Positions 20,831 to 32,949 of a DNA stretch of 64,000 bases are shown one piece after another. The stretch is taken from the NCBI RefSeq assembly GCF_029873635.1, contig NC_080428.1, positions 63,793,957 through 63,857,956 of the forward strand. Direction: 5' to 3'. The notes beneath the pieces were generated by a model. The model made no database searches. It worked only from the letters and a program-made list of their open reading frames with translations, and was not told where the DNA came from. The stretch comes from Malania oleifera (lineage: Eukaryota > Streptophyta > Magnoliopsida > Santalales > Ximeniaceae). Position 1 is the stretch's first letter, and every line of letters starts with the position of its first letter. A program made the position numbers and the translations under genes.

Positions 20831-21516
20831 TGTAGTTTATGCACGTAAAAAAAAAAAAAAATCCTTCTTCCATTTTTTCAATCCGAGTTGTGGTTTATGC
20901 ACATAAAAAATCTTGTTTGTATTTATTTAATCTAAGTTGTGGTTCATGCATCTAAAAAGTCCTACTTGAAATCATTCAATCCAAGTTGTCATTCATGCAT
21001 GTAAAAAATCCTACTTTCAATCTGGGATGTACATGAAGCAGTACTTAAGCCTAATCTGCTTTCTATCCAATATGAGTTGGAAGCCCTATGGGCTTTCTAT
21101 TTTTGAATCAATCAAAGGTAAGGAAAATATAAGACCCCTATGGATGATCAAATTCTCATTTTCGAATTCATCTAAGGTAGGGCATATACAAGATCTTTAT
21201 AGATGATTCAATCCTTGTTTTTTGAATCAATATAAGGTATGGCAAATACAACACTCCGATGATTCAATTCATGTATTTTTGTATACATGATTCAATCCAT
21301 GCTCTTTTTTGACTACATATAAGGTAGCGCGGTTACAACACCCTTACGGCTATTTTTGAACCATCTATGGTAGGGTAGATATAAGACCCCTAAGAATAAT
21401 TCAATCCTTATTTTTTTTTTTTTTTTGAATCCATCTAAGTTAGGGAAAATACCATATTTCTATGGATGCTTCAATCCTCATTTTTTTTTTTTTTTTTGAA
21501 TCTATCTAAGATAGGG
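20831..21516. repeat. Diverged tandem-repeat region
   Basis: Two imperfect arrays. At about 20825-21020 the unit is near 60 bp with the core 'aagttgtggttcatgcat.taaaaa'. At about 21095-21516 the unit is 60-70 bp with the core 'gaatc.atctaaggtagggcatatacaa.a' and T-tracts. No gene is seen. Copia element A's left LTR starts immediately after a 'ctaagataggg' unit edge. Confidence 0.7.
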
Positions 21517-22104
21517 TGTTGTGATATGGATGGGATAAATATGAAGCACAACGGAATAAATATAACAAGTAAATGAAACACAACCAGAAAATGATAAATA
21601 GCAAGAACAACAACAAGGTTTACGTGGATCGACAAAGTCTATATCCACGGAAGGAATGACATACGAATTTCACTATGAAAATCTCAAAGTACATAATACA
21701 CTTCTCAAAATGATCACACACACTCAATACAAGCCCATAATGACATATATAACAGTGTTTTAGAGGTTTTCTTCCAATTATCCAACCACCTCGATGTTCT
21801 AATTCAAAATTTAAAAAAACTGCTCACAGCCTAGAACTTCTCGTTGACGAGAACTGGGGATTCGTCGATGAGACCAAGAAGGACACTCGTTGATGAGAAT
21901 AGGGCATTCATTGATGAGCCCATTTTTTGCTCTCGGTATCTCAGGATCTCTGAAATTTTCTTATTCTTTGGATCTCCTCATCGACGAGTACAGGACACTT
22001 GTCGACGAGTCTTGTGTTGCCACTTAGGAACACTTCAAAACTCATGTTTTTCTTCCTTTGTTTGTGAATCTCACTAAGTATAAGAGCCACACACAAATTT
22101 AACA
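21517..22104 (-). repeat. 3' LTR of Copia A
   Basis: 588 bp, matching the 590 bp LTR at 60175-60764 throughout. Ends are TGTTA...CAACA on the minus strand. It carries several degenerate copies of the palindrome CTCGTCGACGAG. A polypurine tract (minus aaggtggagat, 22105-22115) abuts it. Confidence 0.92.
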
Positions 22105-22156
22105 ATCTCCACCTTGACGATTATACGCCCCTTAGGAGAATCCCGAAAAACATATT
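22105..22156 (-). other. Copia A polypurine tract and internal end
   Basis: The minus strand reads a short internal stretch ending in the polypurine tract aaggtggagat immediately before the 3' LTR. It was separated from the rest of the element by the insertion of Gypsy B. Confidence 0.8.
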
Positions 22157-23021
22157 TATAGTGATCCAAAAAATAAAAAAACAAAAAATAAAAAAATAAA
22201 AAAATTAAATTAAATTAAAATTAAAAAAATTAAATTAATTAAATAATAATAATTAATTAAATAATATAATATTATAATAATATATAGGATATGTATAAGG
22301 AATGCAATCAATCTCAGGATTGCAGAAAGCAGAGGTAGCGTAGCTCCTTCGTCTTCCTCATATCCTTTTTCCCACTTTCCTCAATTTTTTCTCCAATAAT
22401 TGGCCGATCGGAAAACAGAAAGTACCGTTGGGTTCCTATCTTCACCACCAATAATCCTACTGGAGCGAATTTGTCGTGGGAGTGACGTAGACATATGTCT
22501 TGGGGTAAGCTAAATTCTCACTCTTACCTCAATTTTTTTTAAATCTTAAACCCAATTAATGAACGAAAATTGCTAGGAGATTCGTGGGGACATTCTTTAC
22601 ATTCTAGTTGGAGCGGGTTTTTGAGTTGGAGTTTCGGGGTACTAACCCTAAATCCAGGTGAATTTAATAATTTAGGCTTTTATAGGCTATTTAAGGTATT
22701 CAGAACTTAGGAGAATTTTAGTGAAAGTTACTCTGGGGATTATGATGAATAATATGGTAAAGTTTGAATTTCAAGGTTTCAGGGGTTTTGAAAGCCATGG
22801 GGCGTAGGTCGGGGTTTTACCAGACTTTTCAGGAATCAGGTAAGGGGATTAAGTTAAGTTGGTAATTTTATGAAATTTGAATCAATTTAATTGTTATGTT
22901 TATATATATAATTTGATTTGAGAATTCAAAAGTTATTTTAGAAAACCCCCGTTCGGATTAATTCATTTTACAAAATTAGGATATATGATATGTAATTTTG
23001 TATAAAATGAACGATGGCTAG

Positions 23022-23072
<51 letters not shown>

Positions 23073-24316
23073 TGCGTTTAAATGTGAAATTGTGTGGCAG
23101 ATGATCTGAATGGGTTGGAAATTATAAAATGTTGAATTGTTTGAGAAATATTAGAAATGCTTGCGAAAATACTGGAACTGTTTATAAAATGCAGGAGTTT
23201 GAAATAACGGCCAGTGGCCGGGTATTGTTTGATTGGCCAAGGGCCAGGATTGTCATTTGACGGCTGAGGGTCGAGTTTTAATTGATAGCTATACGCCGAG
23301 TTGTACTTTGTGGTTGGGGGCGAGGTTTTTGGAATAATAGGAAATGTATGTGAATTGATGTTTTAAATGATGATTTCTATTATCTAAATTGTATAATATG
23401 CTTTAGGAACCCGGGGACCAATGTATTGTAAGCATGATACCGTTGCTAAGGATTTGTTCTGTGGTCATGTGCGCCCACACCTATGTTAAGAGGTGTAGGG
23501 TGGCCTTGTCTGATTTGCCTACGTGAGGAGAATGTACCCCCCTGGGTAAGGGAAATCGGACCAGCAATTGGAGCTGCATATACCTGTGGAGTATGTTAGC
23601 AGAGAGTACAGATGACTATTGTCTGGGTGGATCCCCCAAGACAATAGTCCAGCCTTTGGGCCTTATAACCCGTGCCATGGGAGAGGTAAATGACGTGTTA
23701 GTCACAGGGAATGTCTTATATGCATATTTGTTAATTTATGTGAATACGAATAATTAATAAGATAACTTCGAGGGCTTACTGCGAAAGGTGAGTGTCCCAG
23801 TAGTAGTAATGGTATTAGTGCAGAGGGAAACTATTTGTATGAATGGGTAATCTTCTCTATCCTACGCTAATTTTGTGTGTGAGTGTAAAATAAAAATATT
23901 TTCGTAAATATGTTTATCTACTTAGTGAACTGGTTATTTTCTGTATACTAAATGCATGCTGACCACACATTGACATTAACTTAATATTTCCCTTGCTAAG
24001 GTATGCCTTACTTTACTTTACAAACTATCTTTTCAGGAAGGTCTAGCATGCTAGAGGAGTCAGGCCAGTAGTTTAAATTTATGTAGGTGGTGTATATGGA
24101 TAGAGATTTTGTTTTGTATAGTTTTATGAGATGTAATTATGTGAAAATGGAGATATTTGTGTACCAAGATAGTTAGAACTCTGGTAATGTAATTTGAGAA
24201 TTTTATATTTTATTTTCGCTGAGTATATGTGTTTTATATATGATGGATAAGGTATCTGGTACACGGATGTCACTAAAGTAGTACCTGGGCCGACGTGGTT
24301 GGTCGAGGTCGTTACA
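22157..24316 (+). repeat. 5' LTR of Gypsy B
   Basis: About 2.16 kb, aligned to the 3' LTR end to end. It starts TATAGTGATCC where the 3' copy has TGTAGTGATCT, and ends ...GTTACA. A (TA)n run at about 23025-23069 is greatly expanded relative to the other LTR. It has repeated 'ggcc' palindromic motifs around 23210-23330, reminiscent of the tandem array in Gypsy D's LTR. Confidence 0.9.
23025..23069. repeat. (TA)n microsatellite in LTR B
   Basis: About 22 TA units, nearly absent at the homologous place in the 3' LTR (near 55935). Confidence 0.93.
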
Positions 24317-24318
24317 GG

Positions 24319-24330
24319 TGGTATTAGAGC
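24319..24330 (+). other. Primer-binding site of Gypsy B
   Basis: TGGTATTAGAGC, two bases after the LTR end. It differs from the perfect initiator tRNA-Met complement by one C-to-T change. Confidence 0.85.
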
Positions 24331-24750
24331 CTAGGTTTGCTAGGTTCTGCAGACTTCGAGGATTGATAATTACCAGAGTATAGGTTTAGATAAGATCGGG
24401 ATTGGAATGGGTAGGTTAAGATGGGTTTTGGTCTGGACGCTTGGAGGTAAAAATATTTTGACAGACTTCTGTGATTTTTTGGATCAATCGCGAGTTTCAA
24501 AAAACCATAGTAAATCCATTGATGAATTAGTTTCTGGGTTGAGGGACTAGATCTCAGAAAATTTATGTTAGAATGTTAGGATGAGTTGGTATGTGGGTAA
24601 AGTTAATGTTAGGATGTAGATTTTTACTTTAATGGTTTTGTGATAGAATTGAAATATGAATTATTAAATTAGAACCCATATATTATATCAATTCCATTAT
24701 TCCATATTTGCATTAATTATGTTAAATGTGAAATTTCCAGGTCAGGTTAT
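24331..24750 (+). other. Leader of Gypsy B; gag missing
   Basis: No gag reading frame is present between the primer site and the protease. The stretch resembles the leader of Gypsy D in its first part (ctaggtttgctaggttctgcagactt) and then becomes AT-rich without ORFs. Gag, including zinc knuckles, has been deleted or replaced. Confidence 0.65.
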
Positions 24751-25658
24751 ATCCTATTTACATACTGTCAGATAGTGTCATTGTATTATTTGATTCAAGT
24801 GCAACCCACTCGTTTGTATCTCGAGGATTTGTTAAACTATGTGGGTTGGAGGCTCAACTACTAGAGATTGAGTTAGTAGTAGGCACACGACAGGGTCAAT
24901 GTTAATATGTAGCAAGGTGATCAGGGATTATCCATTGGAGATTTAGGGGAGAGTGCTACCTTCTAGTTTGATAGTCGTTGATATGCATAGTTTTGAGATT
25001 ATTCTGGGCATGGACTGGCTAGCATCCAGTTACGCGAGTATTGACTGTTGCAGGAAGGAGGTTGTATTCAGACCTCCTGGGGAGCAGGAATTTGTATTTG
25101 TTGGGTCGTGTATGCGTTCGGCACCATGGATCCTTTTTGTTATCCAGGCAAATAGGTTACTTTTGGGGGAATGCCAGGGTTACCTCGCAATTGAGAAGGA
25201 AGTGCCAAAGGAGGAGCTTAAGTTGGAAGATATCCCAATGATAACGGAGTTCTCTGATGTTTTTCTAAAGGATTTACCGAGGTTGCCTCCTGATCGTGAG
25301 GTGGAGTTTGTAATAGATTTGATTCCAAGGGCAGCATCAATCTCTAAAGACCCATACCAAGTGGTTCTAGCTGAACTAAAGGAGCTAAAGGAGCAACTAC
25401 AAGAGCTTCTAGACATGGGGTTTATCAGACCGAGTGTATCGCCCTAGGATGCACCGGTGTTGTTTGTGAAGAAGAAGGACGGATCGATGAGAATGTGCAT
25501 CGACTACCGGGAGATTAATAAAGTAAGAGTGAAGAACAAGTATCCATTATCATCAAGTGAAGGTTAGATCAGATGATGTATCAAAGACTGTTTTTCGAAC
25601 TTGGTACGGCCATTACGTGTTCTTGGTTATGCTGTTCGGGTTAACGAATGCTCCAGCA
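24751..25658 (+). pseudogene. Gypsy B pol, 5' part (protease, start of RT)
   Basis: Protease remnant with FDSSATHSFVS near 24790-24825 (the active-site DSG is DSS) and VVDMHSFEIILGMDWLASSY near 24967-25026. The RT N-terminus follows (LLDMGFIRPSVSP; then [18 protein letters not shown] near 25470-25520). About 75 bp corresponding to the segment before YHQVKV is missing at about 25550, and later codons continue to NAPAIF at 25640-25663. The reading then stops at Sirevirus C and resumes at 52498. Confidence 0.88.
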
Positions 25659-25663
25659 ATATT

Positions 25664-27598
25664 TGAAATTAGAATAGTGTTCCCAAAAAGGGGGTGATAG
25701 GGTTAATTAAAAAATTTAAGTTCTTTTTAACCCTTACTTGTTTTAGTGCAACAACAAAAATGTAAGTAAATCAATCAATTTGTAATCACAACCAAAACAC
25801 ACCACAAAGTACTGAAATTTAAACAATCCAATCAACCACAGTATTAAAATCAATCAATTAAGATAATCAAGAACTTGATGCTTTCAGCTTTTGGTAGTAG
25901 CCCTGTGTTTATATGCAAGCCCTGTTTTGATTTTGATTTTGTAATGCCTTCTCTTAACTAAGATTTCCGCAAATTAACCAACGTACTCCCTTGTGGGTTT
26001 TCACAAAAGGTTAATTAAAAACACACTTTCTACAAAACTAAGAGTTTTCTCTGATTTTTTTTACTTAAGCCCTGCAATCAGCAATATGTATTCAACAAAC
26101 AAAGATATAATGCAGAAAGTAAAGAGTAAAGTAGAGAGAAGAACATCAAGTTTTTACGAGGTTCGGCTTATCCCCAGCCTACGTCCTCGCCTTTGGCAAA
26201 ATACCAAAGGATTCCACTATATTAGTTCCTTTGCCGGGCGGAACAACACCATTACAACCACTCCTTAATTAGGCTAGAGCCCACCTCTCCAAATGATATT
26301 CCCTCGTTCGGTCCAATGATCCAAGCACTCGTCAATGAATCTACAAGACTAGATTTGAAACAAGGTGTACAAGAGATGCTCTCAAAAGAGCTGATTAGTA
26401 CAAATTCAGAGCTATATACTTAAAAAAAATCAAATATGAAATTCATATTGAAGCCCCAAGAGTATATCACCGTATGATCCTTTCAATGGATGAAAGAATT
26501 TAGAATTGTAGCACAATACTAGAGATTGAGTGTCAGCAAAGCCTCAGTAATTTTCGTACAAGTTGAGAGTGAAAGAGCCTTTGAGAGTTTGAAAGCAATT
26601 TGAGAGAGTATGAGAGTTGTGTTTGATTCTTGGTAATTTGAATTAATTGGTCTTGAAGGGTATTTATAGATTTAGAAAAGTATCTAACTTGTTCCCCAAG
26701 TTTACTTGGAGTAGTGTCCAAGTTTTGAACAAGTTTGAGCCCCAAGTAATTAATTTTTCAAAAATATGTTCATTATAAAATTCAAAATCTGCCTCATGGC
26801 AGTAGCCTGAGAGCTTCTAGTCAAGTGCTTATCAATAAATTACACAGTCAATTTTCACAGGCAGTAGGTTGGTAGTCGCCTATCACCTTGGGGTCAGGCG
26901 TCTGTCACTAAATTTTTCAGTTTTAATAAACAAGCAGAAGGGTGACAGTAGCCTGATGAAACCTGGACATGCTTCTCAAAAAACCTCGTCAGGCACCTAT
27001 AAAGGTCTAGGAAGTAGCCTGTTGACCTTCTATCTTTATATTTTAAAAACACTTAATTGGTCAGCCTATTGACTATTTTCAGTCAGGCTCCTATCAAGAC
27101 AAAATTTTGGGTTTTAAAATATTTTTGTATTAACTCTCTTTGCTCCTCATTTCTTGGAATGTTCATTTTTTTTCTTGAAAAATATGTTCCAAGGTTCAAA
27201 ATAAGGTCTCTAAGTCTCTTTATACCTAATGAGCTTAAAAAATATTTCATACTCGAAATGAACTTGAAGTTCTTACAAACATGTCCAATTGAGTCTCTTC
27301 AACTCTTGAACTCTTGGAGAATCTTCATGAATTTGTTGCTTTGAGTTCTTTCAAGTCCCGAGCTTCATATTTCCTTTGAGCTTTTAGATTTGATCACTTG
27401 AGTTGATGTGAGCTTTTAATGTTCTTGTGGTCTTTGAGTTTTTCCATGTTGGTCTCTTGAGCTTTCAGATTTGATCACTTGACCTCATGAAGTATGCTTT
27501 TGTTTCAAAACCTAAAATATCGCAACTTTGAAGAACATTAGATAACCTTACTTTGTTATCATTAAAATCAAGAGTCATAAGCCTTGTTTAGGCAAACA
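25664..27598 (-). repeat. 3' LTR of Sirevirus C
   Basis: 1935 bp, aligned end to end with the 5' LTR. Its ends are TGTTTGCC...TTTCA on the minus strand. It carries repeated 'agtagcctg/caggc' motifs in 26800-27090. Confidence 0.92.
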
Positions 27599-28002
27599 AT
27601 CTCCTCCTTTTTAATGATGACAGATAAGGAGCAAAAATAGGTAAGCCTTAAAAGGCTCCTCCTTACAATAAGCATAGATCTCCAAAGTTAATATAATATT
27701 AAAGCACAATTTTAAATATTTCACAATTGCAACATTTCAAAAAGGTCATCATGCTTCTATATAAATTCATCATGCATACTCCCCCGTTTTGGCATAAACA
27801 TAACCATATTTCAACATATATTCCAAAACATACATACCATACATGCCATAACCATCTTTTGCTCATACACATACTCCCCCTTTTGACATCAATCAAAAAG
27901 GAAATAATACAACCATATAAAGAGTAAGTGTACCATACATTAGCAAAATATGAACAAAAGTCAAAGTTTTTAAAAGTTACAAAACATCATAGATAAGCAT
28001 AA
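27599..28002 (-). other. Sirevirus C polypurine tract and spacer
   Basis: The minus strand reads AAAAAGGAGGAGAT (27599-27612) right before the LTR. Two further C-rich blocks (27781-27786 and 27875-27880) give additional polypurine-like runs on the minus strand, as reported for Sireviruses. No gene is seen. Confidence 0.75.
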
Positions 28003-29277
28003 TCAAGTATTAGATTTTGAAGTACTATCTTCAACAACTTCTTTTCCTTTGGAACCTTTTCCTTTAGAAGCTTCTCCTTCTTCCTCAGTCTCTTCAGTAG
28101 AGTCTTCACCGGATTTTTCTTTAGATACTTCATCACTTTTCTTTGATTCTTCATTGGATTCAGCTTCACTTGCAGGTGCTGAACTGATATCCATAGGGGC
28201 TACACTAGTGATATGCTATTCTATCTTTTCAAGATGCTAATCTAGTGATGAGTACTTAATGTCCATAGTGAAGACTTTTTCTTGAAGTGAAGTGAGACCA
28301 GTCCGCATGTTAGAGTTAAAGCTAGAATAATTCTGGTAGAAGGGAATGAACCATGCAGGCATATCAGCTTCTTCAAGAGCTGGATTAGGGTCTTCTAGCT
28401 CCGATTGTGCAAGCCTATTTCCTCTAAACAACCATACTTGAGTGTACTTCTTGTAACCCATCAATTTTAATGTGGTTGTGGAGAATAGATCATAATGGGT
28501 TCTTTTCACTAGTTTGGAAGATAGTGTGAGGACCTGAAAGTGAGCAAAAACCAAAGAGAGTATTCCTCCACAGGGAAGTATAATTCTATTAGCTTCCAAG
28601 TTCATGACCATCCATTTAAGCATCAAACTTGTTAAATCCAACTTTTTTCCTTTGAGTAGGCACCACATTATGAAACAATCCAAGAAGGACACATGATCAT
28701 ATGATCCTGCTCTAGGAAGGACATTGTAGGCAATGAGTTTGTGAAGAATTAAAGCTTGTAAATTTAGCTGCTTGTAGAGTGGAGGATTTCCAAAGTAAAC
28801 AAGAGGATCATTCATTACAAGTGGCAAAAACTCTTGTGGAGTGAATCCCTGCTCCATAATCCTTTGTTTTTCAATGGGATTGCACTCGAATTCACCACTC
28901 TTTATGCGAAGAATTTTGCCTAACGAGTGTGGTGTAAGGGTGATGGTTTGTCCTAGGAGATCAATAGAAATACCTACCTTCTTCTTCACCAAGTTTGAAT
29001 AAAAAATTTTGATCACATCATGATAATGCCCTTTGGCTTGATGTTTAATAAATTTATCCCATCCTATGTCTTTGAACAAAGCTAGGATTTTAGGAAAGTC
29101 TTATTCAAAGAAGGGAATATCCAGGACTTTACCAAATTTTGGATCAATGGTTGAGATGTGATTTCGATACAATGATTTGGCGTGAGAGGGGACCAGCCAT
29201 TTCTTTACTTCATCGTTGCTTGCTGAGCGGAAGGAGGAAGCTTTTTCCTTGTTTGTGGTGGTTTTTATTCTTGGCAT
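28003..29277 (-). pseudogene. Sirevirus extra (env-like) ORF between pol and 3' LTR
   Basis: The minus-strand reading starts at ATG 29277 (MPRIKTTTNKEKA), with a stop near 29100, then 280 open codons to 28237 (IGWDKFIKHQAKGHYHDVIK; WCLLKGKKLDLTSLMLKWMV), a stop, another near 28215, and a Ser/Glu/Lys-rich tail to 28003. This organisation matches the third ORF of Sireviruses, sometimes called env-like; the core resembles the 'putative plant transposon protein' family. No convincing signal peptide or transmembrane helix is seen, so an envelope role is not supported here. Its function is unknown even in intact elements. Confidence 0.75.
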
Positions 29278-29598
29278 TTTGAAAACCGAAACCCTAGGTT
29301 AAGGAGGATTAGGATTTGATGTGGTGAGATAGTGATGGAGTAAGGGACGAATTTGAGAAGAAGAATAAAGAGATAACGAGGAAAGAAAGGATTTTTGAGA
29401 GGTATAGAAGTGTTAACAGGCGGCTGGGGTTTAAAAAGTTGTGTTTTTCGAGTGTTTTAGAATTGAATTGCTGCGTGACAAATGCCTGTCTTCGAAGGGT
29501 CATGCCCTTGTTGAGTTATATTTCAACAAGTAGTAGCCTGTCAGGCTCCTACCATTCAGTTGGTAGTCGCCTACCATGCAGGTTGCTTGCATATTTTT

Positions 29599-32580
29599 CT
29601 ATTGTCTCTTATAGTTGACTTCACGTATATGTAACATTCCTAATTCTCGTCTAATAAATACAAATCGATCTTCTAGAAGTGGTTTTGTAAATATATAAGC
29701 TAATTGATCATTTATATTAACAAACTCAAGAATTATTTCCTCCTTTTGAACATTATCTCTCAATAAATGATGTCTAATGTCAATGTGTTTAGTTCTTGAG
29801 TGAGATATTGGATTCTTTGAAATATTTATAGCACTTGTATTGTCATACTTAATTGGAATTGTTTGGTATTCAAGATTGAAGTCTTTTAGTTGTTGTTTCA
29901 TATATAGTGTTTGTGCACAACAACTCCCAATTGCTATGTATTCAACTTCAACTGTGGATAATGCTACAAAATTTTGCTTTTTCGAAAACCAAGAGACTAG
30001 TGAGTGTCCTAGAAAGTGACAAGTACCACTAGTGCTCTTTCTCTCTATTTTACATTCGGCATGATCCGCATCTAAATAGCTTTTCATTTCAAAATCAGTT
30101 TCCTTTGGATACCACAAGTTTAAATCAAAGGTTCCTATCAAGTATCTTAGAATTCTTTTGACTGCAACTTGATGAGATTCCTTTGGTGCTGATTGAAATC
30201 TAGTGCACATGCACACATTAAAGATGATATCGAGTCTACTAGCTGTTAAATATAGTAAACTGCCTATCATTCCTCGATAATGTTTTGTGTCTATTAGTTT
30301 TCCCTTTTCATCTTTATCAAGGCTTGTTGAGGTGCTCATAGGGGTTCCTATGAGTTTACTTTCTTCCATATCAAACTTTTTCAGCATATCTTTAATATAT
30401 TTAGTTTGATTTATGAATGTTCCATTTTTGGCTTGTTTGATTTGTAACCCTAGGAAATAATTTAACTCTCCCATAATACTCATTTCAAACTCTTTTTGCA
30501 TACATGTTGCAAAATCTTTACATAGTTCTTCATTTGCAGCACCAAATATGATATCATCAACATAGGTTTGAACTATTAACATATCTTGTTTTTGATCTTT
30601 ATAAAAAGGGTGTTGTCTATCTTTCCTCTTGAAAAATCATTTGTAAGTAAAAATTTACTTAGTCTCTCATACCAAGCTCTAGGAGCTTGTTTTAAACCAT
30701 ACAAGGCTTTAGTTAATCTAAATACATGATCGGGATGCTTTAGGTCTTCAAAACCTCATGGTTGTTTTACATAAACCTCTTCATTTATATACCCATTTAA
30801 GAAAGCACTTTTACATCCATTTGATATAGTTTGAATTCCTTATGGGCTGCATAGGCTAGGAGCATTCTAATTGCTTCCATTCTTGCTACGGGGGCAAAAG
30901 TTTCATCAGTCAATACCTTTTTCTTGATTATATCCTTGAGCTACTAGCCTAGCCTTGTTTCTAACAACTATCCCATTTTCATCTTTCTTATTTCTAAAGA
31001 CCCATTTAGCTCCTATGATTGAATGATCTTTAGGTTTACGAACTAATTTCCATACTTGACTTCTTTCAAATTGATTAAGCTCTTCTTGCATAGCCATAAT
31101 CCATGAATCATCATTTAATGCTTCTTCTACATTTTTTTGGTTCATCTTGAGATAGGAAAGAGTAATGGTTGCATATATTCTTTAATGATGATCTAGTGGT
31201 TACATCTCTTGAAGGTTCTCCAATAATTTGATCTTGAGGATGGTTTCTTACGTATTTCCATTCTTTTGGTAATTCTTGATTTTCTGTGGGTTTTTTCTTT
31301 TGAAGCTTCTTCATTGTTTTCTTCTTTTTCTTCTTTGATTTCAAGATTTTCCACCTTTTGTGAGATATCCTCTTTTTCATCATTCTTGATTTCATTTGCA
31401 AAGGGATTTGATTCATCAAAAGTTACATGCATTGATTCAACGATAGTAAGTATTCTTTTATTATAGATCCTACAGGCTTTACTATTAATAGCATATCCTA
31501 AGAAAATGCCTTTATATGATTTAGCATCAAATTTCCCTAAGTCATCTTTGTTATTTATAGCAAAACATTTACACCTAAATACATGGAAGTAAGCTATGTT
31601 AGGTCTTCTCCCTTTCCATAATTCATAAGGTGTCTTGTTTAGACTTGATCTAATAGATACCCTATTTATTACGTAACAAGCTGGATTTACAGTTTCAGCC
31701 CAAAAATACTTAAGTAAATTGTTTTCATTTAGCATAGTTCTAGCCATTTCTTGAAGGGTTCTATTTTTTCTTTTAACAACTCCATTTTTTTTGTGGTGTT
31801 CTAGGTGCTAAGAAATTATGGTTTATGCTATGATCATTACAAAATTTTTCGACATTTTATTTTTTAATTCTTTACCTTGATCACTCCTAAAGTTATTGAT
31901 GTTATAAACTTTCTCATTTTGAAGTTTCTTGCATAGAGTTATTAACATATCACAAGTTTCATTTTTGTTGGCTAAAAACAATACACATGTATATCTAAAA
32001 TAATCATCAACAATCACAAAAACATTTTTTTTTTCACCTAAGCTTTGAGTTCTAGTAGGTCCAAACAAGTCTAAGTGCACGAGTTCTAAGGGTCTACTAG
32101 TTGATATGTGTTTCTTCTCTTTAAAACTTGTCTTGACTTGTTTTCTAGTTGGCAAGCATCACAAATTTTATCTTTGATAAACTTAGTATTTGGTAAGCCT
32201 TTCACTAAATTTTTCTTTGATAGTTTAGATAAAATGTCCATGCTAGTATGTCCTAATCTTCTATGCCAAAGCCATCTATTGTCATTTAGGGCAGCCAAGC
32301 AAGTTACATCTTGAGATATTAGATTATCAAGATTTATGCAATACACATTGTTCATTCTATGTGCTGTGAATAGAGTTTCATTATTCTTAGAGTTTTGTAT
32401 TATGCATTTGTCTTTCTTAAAGATAATTTCAAATCCTTTATCACTAAGTTGACTAATACTTAAGAGATTATGCTTTAGACCATCCACTAACAACACATCA
32501 TCAATACTTAAAGAGGGTTTTTTTTACCTATTTTGCCAATTCCAACTATTTTACCTTTGACATTGTCACCAAAGGTTATG
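29599..32580 (-). pseudogene. Sirevirus C pol, 3' part (integrase, RT, RNase H)
   Basis: Minus strand, from high to low coordinates: GAG-pre-integrase block (VDGLKHNLLSISQLSDKGFE; HRRLGHTSMDILSKLS near 32235-32285), integrase core (LVHLDLFGPTRTQSLG; VIVDDYFRYTCVLFL at 31965-32020), RT start (WVFRNKKDENGIVVRNKARL near 30945-31005), YVDDII (30550-30566), RNase H with DNTSAINISKNPI near 29810-29850 and SRTKHIDIRHHLL, ending at about 29599. Frameshifts near 30600, 31150 and 31800 disrupt it. The connection to protease and gag is across Gypsy D at 48649. Confidence 0.9.
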
Positions 32581-32684
32581 TGTAGTAACCGGGAAAAAAA
32601 TAAAATTTTTTTAAAAAAAATAATAAAATAATAAAATAAAATTAATTAATTAAATTAACAAGTAAAATGAATAGTATGATAAGG

Positions 32685-32720
<36 letters not shown>

Positions 32721-32724
32721 GCGA

Positions 32725-32803
32725 AAGCTTCTTCAAGAAGCTTTACTTTAATTAATGTTTACTATTATATATATAAAATAACACAAGCTTCTTCAAGAAG
32801 CTT
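32725..32803 (+). promoter_or_regulatory. Candidate LTR promoter with two heat-shock-element-like palindromes
   Basis: Two identical AAGCTTCTTCAAGAAGCTT inverted repeats lie at 32725-32743 and 32785-32803, flanking a TATA-like tatatataaaata (32768-32780). Each contains cTTCaaGAAgcTTt, the alternating nTTCn/nGAAn pentamer pattern of plant heat-shock elements. The 3' LTR has the same pair at 46464-46482 (one base changed) and 46524-46542. Confidence 0.5.
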
Positions 32804-32853
32804 TGAAAGTCAAAATCCAAATTAAATTGGATTTTTGGGTGTGCGTGAGTGCA

Positions 32854-32856
<3 letters not shown>

Positions 32857-32943
<87 letters not shown>
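32857..32943. repeat. (CT)n microsatellite at hAT insertion site
   Basis: Long CT tract with TTT interruptions in the 5' LTR of Gypsy D. The uninterrupted counterpart in the 3' LTR (about 46592-46628) is shorter. The hAT element split it. Confidence 0.93.
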
Positions 32944-32944
<1 letters not shown>

Positions 32945-32949
32945 ATGGT

